Shown here piece by piece: positions 18,394 to 25,076 of a stretch of DNA of 64,000 nt. The notes beneath the pieces are model-generated. The model had not been told where the DNA came from. It saw only the letters and a program-made list of their open reading frames with translations, and did no database searches. The position numbers and the translations under genes were made by a program. This DNA is from JAHEFT01 sp963700705. GTDB taxonomy: Bacteria > Pseudomonadota > Gammaproteobacteria > Xanthomonadales > SZUA-36. The stretch's first letter is position 1; each line of letters starts with the position of its first letter. The stretch is from the NCBI GenBank assembly GCA_963700705.1, contig CAVOYQ010000016.1:1-64000 (forward strand), read 5' to 3'.

Positions 18394-19773
18394 TCAATCG
18401 TGAATATGGGCGTAGGCGTACTCCGGCGCGTAGTTAACAAATCGTAACCACTGACCCTGGAATGTCAGCGCAACCGTATCGGTGGGACCGTTCCGGTGCT
18501 TACCGATGATGATCTCAGCCTTGCCTTTTTCCGGTGTTTCCGGGTTATACACTTCGTCCCGGTAGATAAAGACAATCAGGTCTGCGTCCTGCTCGATGGC
18601 GCCGGATTCTCTCAGGTCCGCCATCACCGGGCGCTTGTTCGGGCGCTGTTCCAGGGCCCGGTTGAGCTGCGAGAGCGCAACGACCGGTAAGTGCAGTTCC
18701 TTCGCGATGGCTTTGAGAGACCGGGATATTTCCGCAATTTCAGTCGCCCGGTTTTCGTTGGAACCGGGCACCGACATCAGCTGCAGGTAATCCACCACGA
18801 TCATGCCGATATTGTGTTCCCGCTTGAGCCTGCGGGCCCGGGCGCGCAGTTCCGACGGCGACAGTGCCGGCGTCTCATCGATAAAAATGTGGCTCTTGTG
18901 CAGCAGGTTCATCGCCGAAGTCAGTTTCGGCCAGTCCATCTCATCCAGGTTGCCGGTGCGCAAGCGGGTCTGGTCGATCTGACCCAGCGAAGAAAACAGC
19001 CTCATGACCAGCTGCAACGCCGACATTTCCATGCTGAAAATGGCCACCGGCACTTCGTGCTTGATGGCGGCATTTTCGGCAATGTTCATGGCCAGCGTGG
19101 TTTTGCCCATGGACGGGCGCCCGGCCACGATGATCAGGTCCGAATCCTGCAGCCCGGCGGTCAGTTTGTCGAAGTCCTTGAACCCGGTTGGCGTTCCGGT
19201 GATTTCACCTTCGAACTCGTGAAGCTCCTGGATCTTTTCAATCGCTTCCTTGATGGTGTCCTGGACCGAGACGAAACCCGACCCCGACCGCATGCCCTGG
19301 TCTGCAATGGCGAAAACCCTGCGTTCTGCCTCCTCCAGCAATTCGCCGCTGTCGCGGCCGTCGGAAGTGAATGCATTCGTCGTGATTTCGGCGCCGACGT
19401 CGATCAGCTGGCGGAGAATGGATTTCTCACGCACGATTTCAGCATACGCCTTGACGTTGGCTGCGCTGGGCGTATTGGAAGCCAATTGGTTGATGTAGTC
19501 GCCACCATCTACCTGGTCGACTTTTCCGTGGGACTCGAACCACTCGGTGACGGTTACCGCATCACAGGGTTTACTCTTGTTACTGAGTTCGTGAATCGCC
19601 CGAAAAATCAGGCGATGGTCTTCACGGTAGAAGTCGGTTTCGGTGATGATGTCCGCCACCTGGTCAAATGCACGAGGTGACAGTAAAAGCCCCCCAAGTA
19701 CCGCCTGCTCGCCCTCTAAAGAATGAGGTGGAACCTTCAGGTTTTCGACGGTAGCAAGTTTGGGGGCTGGCAT
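18394..19773 (-). CDS. dnaB: Replicative DNA helicase DnaB
   Basis: Hexameric 5'-3' helicase of the replication fork. 459 residues: N-terminal domain (PPHSLEGEQAVLGGLLLS), RecA-like motor with Walker A GRPSMGKTTLAMN, Walker B MIVVDYLQLM, and ADLRESGAIEQDADLI near the C-terminus. No intein. It lies 9 bases after rplI, so it is read with the ribosomal genes. Confidence 0.98.
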   Translation of the reverse strand: MPAPKLATVENLKVPPHSLEGEQAVLGGLLLSPRAFDQVADIITETDFYREDHRLIFRAIHELSNKSKPCDAVTVTEWFESHGKVDQVDGGDYINQLASNTPSAANVKAYAEIVREKSILRQLIDVGAEITTNAFTSDGRDSGELLEEAERRVFAIADQGMRSGSGFVSVQDTIKEAIEKIQELHEFEGEITGTPTGFKDFDKLTAGLQDSDLIIVAGRPSMGKTTLAMNIAENAAIKHEVPVAIFSMEMSALQLVMRLFSSLGQIDQTRLRTGNLDEMDWPKLTSAMNLLHKSHIFIDETPALSPSELRARARRLKREHNIGMIVVDYLQLMSVPGSNENRATEIAEISRSLKAIAKELHLPVVALSQLNRALEQRPNKRPVMADLRESGAIEQDADLIVFIYRDEVYNPETPEKGKAEIIIGKHRNGPTDTVALTFQGQWLRFVNYAPEYAYAHIHD

Positions 19774-19782
19774 TCCCTGGGC

Positions 19783-20229
19783 TTATTCCGGATTAACGGT
19801 TACCTTGATCTCGGTTTCAACATCCGCGTGCAGGTGTATCAGGACTGCGTGTTCACCGACAAAGCGAATCGGGCCTTCACCCATGATCACTTCTGCCTTG
19901 GAAAGCTCAACGCCCCTTTCGGTAACGGCATCAGCAATTTCCCGCGGGCCAATCGAACCGTAGAGCTTGCCCTCTTCACTGGCGTTCGCGCTCAGTACGA
20001 GTTCAAATCCGGCCAGCGCGGCCATGCGGTCTCCCGCTGCGGCCAGCTTCTGCACGGCGATTTTCTCGAGCTCTTCGCGGCGCGCTTCAAATTCAGCAAT
20101 ATTGGCCGGGGTCGCACGCATGGCTTTGCCGGCGGGGACGAGGTAGTTACGGCCGTACCCGGGCTTGACCTTTACCTTGTCGCCAAGGTTGCCCAGGTTC
20201 AGTACTTTTTCAATCAGTATCAGTTCCAT
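19783..20229 (-). CDS. rplI: 50S ribosomal protein L9
   Basis: 148 residues. N-terminal rRNA-binding domain MELILIEKVLNLGNLGDKV with VKPGYGRNYLVPAGKA, then the long connecting helix and C-terminal domain (LYGSIGPREIADAV). Third gene of rpsF-rpsR-rplI-dnaB. Confidence 0.98.
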   Translation of the reverse strand: MELILIEKVLNLGNLGDKVKVKPGYGRNYLVPAGKAMRATPANIAEFEARREELEKIAVQKLAAAGDRMAALAGFELVLSANASEEGKLYGSIGPREIADAVTERGVELSKAEVIMGEGPIRFVGEHAVLIHLHADVETEIKVTVNPE

Positions 20230-20255
20230 TTTGGTTCTCCGGATAGCTCAGCAGA

Positions 20256-20480
20256 TCACTGGTTGTCGGTATAAGGCAGGAGCGACAGGTAGCGCGCGTG
20301 CTTTATGGCCTTGGCAAGCTGACGCTGATAACGCGCCTTGGTACCGGTAATGCGGCTGGGCACGATTTTGCCCGACTCACCGATGTACTGCTTGAGCATA
20401 TTGAGATCCTTGTAATCGATTTCGGTAACACCCTCAGCCGTAAACCGACAGAATTTTCTGCGTCTGAATTGACGTGCCAT
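20256..20480 (-). CDS. rpsR: 30S ribosomal protein S18
   Basis: 74 residues; MARQFRRRKFCRFTAEGV and ITGTKARYQRQLAKAIKHAR are diagnostic. S18 forms a heterodimer with S6, whose gene is 20 bases upstream. One cysteine (C11), so not a zinc-binding C+ form. Confidence 0.98.
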   Translation of the reverse strand: MARQFRRRKFCRFTAEGVTEIDYKDLNMLKQYIGESGKIVPSRITGTKARYQRQLAKAIKHARYLSLLPYTDNQ

Positions 20481-20500
20481 GATATTTCTCCTGTTCCTGA

Positions 20501-21022
20501 TCAGGCGTCAGCGCTGTCTGCGTCTGAAGCTCTTTTGCTTGCTTTAGTTGAGGTTGACACCGCAGCCGAATCAAAATCTTCGTCTTCGTCATCATCATCG
20601 TCGTCAGAATCATCATCCAGATCTTCGGAATCATCATCTGAATCGTCTGCCGTACCGACGGCTTTGCGATCTTCGTAGCTGCGGCTGGAGCGATCCTTTT
20701 CTTCCTTTGCCTTCATCATCAGCGATTGTTCGGAAATCGCCTCCGGGCGGACAACGGTCAGGTGTCTCAGTACCGCATCATTGAAGCGGAAAATCCCCTC
20801 GAGTTCAGCCAGGGTGGCGGCGTCGCACTCAATATTCATCAGGACGTAATGGGCTTTGTGCAGCTTGGCGATGGGGAATGCCAACTGCCGGCGGCCCCAG
20901 TCTTCCAGGCGGTGGATCGCACCGTTGCTGCCCTCGATCAGGGCACGGTAACGTTCCAGCATGGCAGGAACCTGCTCACTCTGGTCCGGGTGAACCAGAA
21001 AACATATTTCGTAGTGTCTCAT
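20501..21022 (-). CDS. rpsF: 30S ribosomal protein S6 with long acidic tail
   Basis: 173 residues; most S6 proteins have 95-140. The globular part is normal (MRHYEICFLVHPDQSEQVPA, LEDWGRRQLAFPIAKLHKAH, HLTVVRPEAIS). After about residue 125 comes an extension with an Asp/Glu run near residues 128-150 and a low-complexity Ser/Ala/Thr/Asp end. In E. coli S6, acidity at the C-terminus is added by the ligase RimK as glutamates; here it is encoded. First gene of the unit. Confidence 0.97.
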   Translation of the reverse strand: MRHYEICFLVHPDQSEQVPAMLERYRALIEGSNGAIHRLEDWGRRQLAFPIAKLHKAHYVLMNIECDAATLAELEGIFRFNDAVLRHLTVVRPEAISEQSLMMKAKEEKDRSSRSYEDRKAVGTADDSDDDSEDLDDDSDDDDDDEDEDFDSAAVSTSTKASKRASDADSADA

Positions 21023-21159
21023 TGTGACTCCTTGTGGATTTGTCGATGCGAAAACCGCACCACCAAAGCTTCCTTCATCAGATTTTTTGCGCGAAGTGAA
21101 GCAAGGATGTTCGAACCGGATGGTTTACCGGAAACGAAGCCGACGGATTATAGCAAGCT

Positions 21160-21483
21160 TTAGCCGATGGTGAAACTCTCACCGCAACCACATTTTTCGG
21201 TTACGTTGGGATTGATGAACTGAAACGAGGAACCCAGGCCTTCCGGAGCGAAGTCAATGACCGAGCCGTCGAGAAATGCCAGGCTGCCGTTCGCCACGAC
21301 GATTTTTACATCGTCCTGCTCGAAAACAACGTCGCCGTCCTGGATGTCGTCTGCCAATTCGACAGTGTACGCCCAGCCGGAACAACCGGTTTTCTTCACT
21401 CCCAGCCGCAGGCCGATGCCCCCGTCCTTGTGCAGAAAACTCTTAACCCGCTCAGCGGCGGTTTGGGTCAAACTTATGGCCAT
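21160..21483 (-). CDS. iscA: A-type Fe-S carrier (IscA-like)
   Basis: 107 residues. Carries or inserts iron-sulfur clusters. Three conserved cysteines are present: one in KTGCSGWAY and two in EKCGCGESF. No isc or suf operon is next to it, so assignment among IscA, SufA and ErpA is tentative; the sequence looks most like IscA. Divergent from asnS. Confidence 0.9.
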   Translation of the reverse strand: MAISLTQTAAERVKSFLHKDGGIGLRLGVKKTGCSGWAYTVELADDIQDGDVVFEQDDVKIVVANGSLAFLDGSVIDFAPEGLGSSFQFINPNVTEKCGCGESFTIG

Positions 21484-21594
21484 GTCTCTACTTATACTCT
21501 CTAAATTGCTTAATTGATCCTTTCGCGGGGTTTTGGTTCCGCCTAAGGTGCTTTATTATCTGGGGTTGCCTGACTCAGGATCAACTCATCTATT

Positions 21595-22995
21595 ATGTCA
21601 TTCTCCAAAATCAAAGACGCCCTCGCCGGTAAACCGGCCCTTGGCGCAGAAATCACCATCAGGGGCTGGGTTCGAACCCGCCGGGACTCCAAGGCCGGTT
21701 TCTCCTTTATAAATGTCAACGACGGTTCATGTTTCGACGCCATCCAGGTCGTTGCTCCCGGTGAACTGGAAAATTATTCCAGCGAAGTCCAGAAACTGAC
21801 TGCCGGCTGCGCCGTTGAATGCTCCGGAACCCTGGTCGAGTCCGCCGGCCGCGGACAACAATTTGAAATCCAGGGCTCGTCAGTCAAAGTCATCGGCTGG
21901 GTGGAGGATCCCGAGACCTACCCGATACAGCCGAAACGGCACTCTTTTGAATTCCTGCGAGAAGTAGCCCATCTCAGGCCACGAACCAACACGTTCGGAG
22001 CAGTGACCCGCGTCCGGCACGCGGCAGCCCAGGCAATACACCGCTATTTTCACGAGAACGGCTACTACTGGATCAACACGCCCATCATTACATCCTCCGA
22101 TGCAGAGGGCGCCGGCGACATGTTTCGTGTGAGCACCCTGGACCTGGCCAACCTGCCCCGCACCGAAAAGGGCGCGGTCGACTTCAGCCGTGACTTTTTT
22201 GGCAAGGAAACGTTTCTGACCGTTTCCGGACAACTGAACGTGGAGGGTTACTGCCTTGCGCTGAGCAATGTCTATACCTTTGGACCGACGTTTCGCGCCG
22301 AGAACTCAAACACATCGAGGCACCTCGCCGAGTTCTGGATGGTCGAGCCGGAGATCGCCTTTGCCGATATCAATGACCTTGCTGATGTTGCCGAGGAATT
22401 CCTCAAGTACGTGTTTTCGGCGGTGCTGGAAGAATGCCCGGAGGACATGGCTTTCTTTGAGAAGCAGATTGAACCGGAAGCAATCACCCGGCTGAAAACA
22501 CTCATTGATACGACTTTCGTTCGCCTTGACTACAAGGACGCCATCGAAATTCTCAAGCAGGCCGACGTGAAATTTGACTACCCTGCCGAATGGGGGCTGG
22601 ACCTGCAAACCGAACACGAACGGTACCTGACTGAAAAACACTTCAAGGCGCCGGTGGTAGTTCTCAACTACCCGACCGAAATCAAAGCCTTCTACATGCG
22701 GCTCAGCGATGACGGACGCACCGTGGCGGCGCTGGATGTGCTGGCGCCAGGCATTGGTGAAATCATCGGTGGATCACAGCGCGAAGAGCGGCTGGAAGTG
22801 CTTGAACGGCGCATGGACGAAATGGGACTGGATAAAGAACACTACAGCTGGTACCTGGATTTGCGCCGCTACGGCACGGTTCCTCACTCTGGTTTCGGCC
22901 TCGGGTTTGAACGCCTGGTGAATTACATTACCGGTATGGCCAATATCAGGGATGTTATCCCCTACCCCCGGGTTCCCGGAAAAGCTGACTTCTAA
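21595..22995 (+). CDS. asnS: Asparaginyl-tRNA synthetase
   Basis: Class II aminoacyl-tRNA synthetase charging tRNA-Asn. 466 residues: N-terminal OB fold (EITIRGWVRTRRDSKAGFSF), class II motif 2 region (FGPTFRAENSNTSRHLAEFW) and motif 3 (HSGFGLGFERLVNYITGM). The start at 21595 gives MSFSKIKDALAG. Monocistronic, followed by the sRNA region. Confidence 0.98.
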   Translation: MSFSKIKDALAGKPALGAEITIRGWVRTRRDSKAGFSFINVNDGSCFDAIQVVAPGELENYSSEVQKLTAGCAVECSGTLVESAGRGQQFEIQGSSVKVIGWVEDPETYPIQPKRHSFEFLREVAHLRPRTNTFGAVTRVRHAAAQAIHRYFHENGYYWINTPIITSSDAEGAGDMFRVSTLDLANLPRTEKGAVDFSRDFFGKETFLTVSGQLNVEGYCLALSNVYTFGPTFRAENSNTSRHLAEFWMVEPEIAFADINDLADVAEEFLKYVFSAVLEECPEDMAFFEKQIEPEAITRLKTLIDTTFVRLDYKDAIEILKQADVKFDYPAEWGLDLQTEHERYLTEKHFKAPVVVLNYPTEIKAFYMRLSDDGRTVAALDVLAPGIGEIIGGSQREERLEVLERRMDEMGLDKEHYSWYLDLRRYGTVPHSGFGLGFERLVNYITGMANIRDVIPYPRVPGKADF

Positions 22996-23084
22996 GACGG
23001 GCTAGCCTGCATATTGCATCGGTATCCCGACTGATGGCGCAGGACAGCTTCGTCTGGATGCCGTGCTGATTTTCACCGGCGCAT

Positions 23085-23228
23085 AAAAAACGGCCAGGAA
23101 CATCATCCGTGTTGTTCCTGGCCGTCCTGCGGACGTCTCGCCACCCGCAAAGTGCATCCATGCATCACAAGGGCTGCAGATCCTTCTGCTTTGGAGCCGG
23201 CGATCCTTGCCTTTTCCAACCTTGTTGA
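23085..23228 (-). ncRNA. Candidate CsrB/RsmY-type sRNA with GGA hairpin loops
   Basis: About 144 nt on the minus strand, bounded by a good promoter and a rho-independent terminator. Seven GGA triplets lie in about 135 nt, several in hairpin loops: GGC-AAGGATC-GCC (23211-23199), GCAGA-AGGA-TCTGC (23189-23176) and TGCA-TGGA-TGCA (23164-23153). The terminator stem (12 bp, arms 23125-23114 and 23101-23090) carries ACACGGAT in its loop and is followed by a T run to 23085. GGA in loops is the hallmark of RNAs that sequester CsrA/RsmA. Size and layout resemble RsmY/RsmZ. Short frames across it show no coding features. Confidence 0.78.
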
Positions 23229-23233
23229 GACAC

Positions 23234-23262
23234 AGTATAGCCACATTTGTAATTAGACGCAA
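23234..23262 (-). promoter_or_regulatory. Promoter of the GGA-hairpin sRNA
   Basis: On the minus strand TTGCGT (23262-23257), a 17-base spacer, then TATACT (23239-23234). Predicted start about 23228. The -35 overlaps an inverted repeat TAGAC-N6-GTCTA at 23254-23269, a possible regulator site. Confidence 0.7.
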
Positions 23263-23334
23263 GTGTCTATTTCACATTTTGTCTAAATTCTTTTTTGGCT
23301 ATATATTTTTTTGTCTAAATTCATAAATGGCTAT
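23254..23334. promoter_or_regulatory. Duplicated operator-like motif between divergent promoters
   Basis: GTCTAAATTC-N5-TGGCTAT occurs twice on the plus strand (23281-23302 and 23313-23334), exactly 32 bp apart, about three helical turns. A TAGAC-N6-GTCTA palindrome sits at 23254-23269 and another TTGGCTAA at 23342-23349. The second copy ends at the -35 of the plus promoter. The pattern fits a regulator acting on both the sRNA and the divergent gene. It does not match the GacA upstream site (TGTAAG-N6-CTTACA). Confidence 0.55.
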
Positions 23335-23362
23335 TGACAATATTGGCTAACAGGAATAGATT
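23334..23362 (+). promoter_or_regulatory. Promoter of the 107-residue gene
   Basis: Perfect -35 TTGACA (23334-23339), 17-base spacer, -10 TAGATT (23357-23362). The predicted start falls at or within a base or two of the ATG at 23370, implying a leaderless or nearly leaderless mRNA. Confidence 0.7.
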
Positions 23363-23369
23363 ACGAACC

Positions 23370-23693
23370 ATGTACTACATACTCCATCATCCAAAAGGCA
23401 CCTTGATGCTCTCAGCCCAGGACCGGGATCAGGTTCTGAAGTGGAGTCAGCGTCAATTGGGATCACATGCCAAGTTGGTTTCTGTCTCCGAAAAGGACTT
23501 TTCAGAGACAGACGGTTTTGTAGAAAAAGGCGGTACCGGCATCACGGCCAGGGAGGCTGAAGGATGCCAGCCCGTTTTAAGCATCATGGCAAATTTCGTT
23601 CAGTACTTGCGTGATGCTGAATCAGATCACATGGAAAGTGATACCTGTGTGGAAGCCTCACCAGTGGCAGGCAGGAAGCCTACATTGCACTGA
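23370..23693 (+). CDS. Unknown 107-residue protein with GTGI motif
   Basis: Not recognised. Starts MYYILHHPKGTLMLSAQDRD; no signal peptide or membrane segment, predicted mixed alpha/beta. Near residue 50 it has VEKGGTGITARE, matching the E-K-x-G-T-G-I unit repeated six times in the exported protein 1.7 kb downstream. ATG 23370 is chosen because the open frame upstream begins inside the promoter. The message itself carries GGA hairpins, for example GGCTG-AAGGATGC-CAGCC at 23555-23572. Divergent from the sRNA and followed by a second GGA-hairpin array. Confidence 0.65.
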   Translation: MYYILHHPKGTLMLSAQDRDQVLKWSQRQLGSHAKLVSVSEKDFSETDGFVEKGGTGITAREAEGCQPVLSIMANFVQYLRDAESDHMESDTCVEASPVAGRKPTLH

Positions 23694-23699
23694 GGGCGA

Positions 23700-23900
23700 G
23701 TGGAAAGCACCAGGGATAAGGATTGTCCCTGATTATTGATAGGGAAATCAAATTGATATAGAAGGAATCTATTTCAATTTCGAAACTTGAATGCTAGGGG
23801 TGGAAAGGATTTCCGCATAAGGAACAGGGAAGTTCCATAGCATCGAAAGGCGGGTTTACACCCGGCGCGCACACGGATTGTGAGCGCCGGGTGTAAGAAG
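23700..23900 (+). ncRNA. Second GGA-hairpin array (sRNA or 3' UTR sponge)
   Basis: About ten GGA triplets in 200 bases, presented by consecutive hairpins: CAGGGA-TAAGGATTG-TCCCTG (23711-23731); a two-part stem around AGGAA (arms 23750-23756/23774-23780 and 23758-23762/23768-23772); GGAAA-GGA-TTTCC (23802-23814); GGAAC-AGGGAA-GTTCC (23821-23836); and a 13-bp stem (23856-23868/23884-23896) with an inner CACA-CGGAT-TGTG. The apical ACACGGAT equals that in the other sRNA's terminator loop. No T run follows the last stem and only a weak -10 (TACATT, 23681) precedes, so it may be the 3' UTR of the upstream gene or a processed RNA. Confidence 0.65.
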
Positions 23901-24106
23901 ATAAAACGCCTTTAGAAGAAAGTGCGACCGGCGGGGATTTTCAGTGGCGAGTAAAAGTTTAAATAAACTTGCCAAGTCATTGAAAAAGAGACTATCCTAT
24001 ACCCTGTTTGACGGTAATTAGCACCTCCACCTGTTCGAGGGCCCGAACAGGTTTTCACGAGATGGACTTCATAAACAGCTTTAGGGGATTATCAGGAGAC
24101 TGAATA
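23901..24106 (+). other. Leader region of the next gene; weak promoter
   Basis: No coding frame is supported. A possible promoter is TTGCCA (about 23970) with TATCCT (about 23994) at 18-base spacing. AGGAGA seven bases before the ATG at 24107 is a good ribosome binding site. An intrinsic-terminator-like hairpin lies inside (listed separately). Confidence 0.4.
24030..24055 (+). terminator. Terminator-like hairpin upstream of the 285-residue gene
   Basis: CCTGTTCG-AGGGCC-CGAACAGG followed by TTTT. It may end the upstream GGA-hairpin transcript, or act as an attenuator if transcription starts near 24000. Confidence 0.6.
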
Positions 24107-24964
24107 ATGCCGGGCTTGGTTATGCAGAATGATGTAAATCAACAAGATGATGCGAAGTCCATCACGCATTTTCTGAGTCGAGTTTTTCGCAAGGTCGTGC
24201 GCCTTGTGATTGGCTCGGTATCCCTGCCCGCTCTTATCGAAATTCTCAAAGCCATTTATGTTGAAGAAGCTGAAAAGAAGCTGATCCGTGAAGGCTCAAA
24301 ACCAACCAAAAGCGCCATCGCCCTGATGACCGGACTTGATACCCGGGTTGTGTCTATGCTCTCGTCTCAGAACCTGGCAGACACGATCCAAAGTCAAAAC
24401 GTAAATCCTGAAAATGCCCTGATCGACATGTGGTCCAGCGATCCATTCTTTCAAGACCCTGAAACCGGAAAACCTGCCCCTCTTCCGATTTCCGGGCGAG
24501 GGCGAACTTTTCAAACACTCGTACTCAGATCAATCGGTCGAAATATAACTGTCAAAACTGTTATCGGCAGACTTGAGGCTTCCGAAAACATTCGCGTAAC
24601 ACAAGGTGACGTTGAAGAGGTAGAACTGCTTTCTGGCCTCTATTCTCCTGTATCAACCGACAGAGCAAAACAAACTGAAGTTGGCTTGATAGAAGCATCT
24701 CGAGTTCTTAGCGCAGTGATTCATAACATGAGTTCTGATCCTGATATCCGGGTTCCCCAACAGGGACGATGGACCTATCGGCTAGCGCCTGAAAGATATA
24801 AAGAATTTCGCAAGAGAGTAAGGGCTCTCTTGGGTAAGCAAATTAGTGAAGGGGAGTCGTTACTCGAAGAGTTTGAGGAACCGACAAAAAGACCTGGTCA
24901 AATGACTGTTGGTATCGGTTGGTATCAATGGCGTGACCATTTACCTGAAGAGGAGGATGAGTAA
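24107..24964 (+). CDS. Unknown protein, possibly DUF6502-like, with HTH-like N-terminus
   Basis: 285 residues, cytoplasmic. Residues about 20-90 (FLSRVFRKVVRLVIGSVSLP, then LIREGSKPTKSAIALMTGLD) look like a winged-helix or HTH domain, recalling the DUF6502 family; this is from memory and untested. A middle block contains WSSDPFFQDPETGKPAPLPI, and an acidic tail ends the protein. The ribosome binding site AGGAGA supports the start. It lies between the GGA-hairpin RNAs and the exported repeat protein, so a regulatory role in this locus is a reasonable inference only. Confidence 0.75.
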   Translation: MPGLVMQNDVNQQDDAKSITHFLSRVFRKVVRLVIGSVSLPALIEILKAIYVEEAEKKLIREGSKPTKSAIALMTGLDTRVVSMLSSQNLADTIQSQNVNPENALIDMWSSDPFFQDPETGKPAPLPISGRGRTFQTLVLRSIGRNITVKTVIGRLEASENIRVTQGDVEEVELLSGLYSPVSTDRAKQTEVGLIEASRVLSAVIHNMSSDPDIRVPQQGRWTYRLAPERYKEFRKRVRALLGKQISEGESLLEEFEEPTKRPGQMTVGIGWYQWRDHLPEEEDE

Positions 24965-25076
24965 AGGGGGGATTTAGCACTCAACCTTTCTTCAGGTGTG
25001 TTTAGCAGCCTGGCCAAATGCAGAAGGTATGAAATACCCGCAAGCGGCTTGAACTTGATGAAAGAGGAGAAAAGCA

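Noticed and set aside
21061..21150. TGTTCGAACCGG looking like a tRNA T-loop upstream of rpsF
   Set aside because: No acceptor stem, D-arm or anticodon arm can be built around it.
22955..23262. Two short minus-strand frames over the sRNA region
   Set aside because: The promoter, hairpins and terminator explain the sequence; the peptides show no domain and one runs into asnS.
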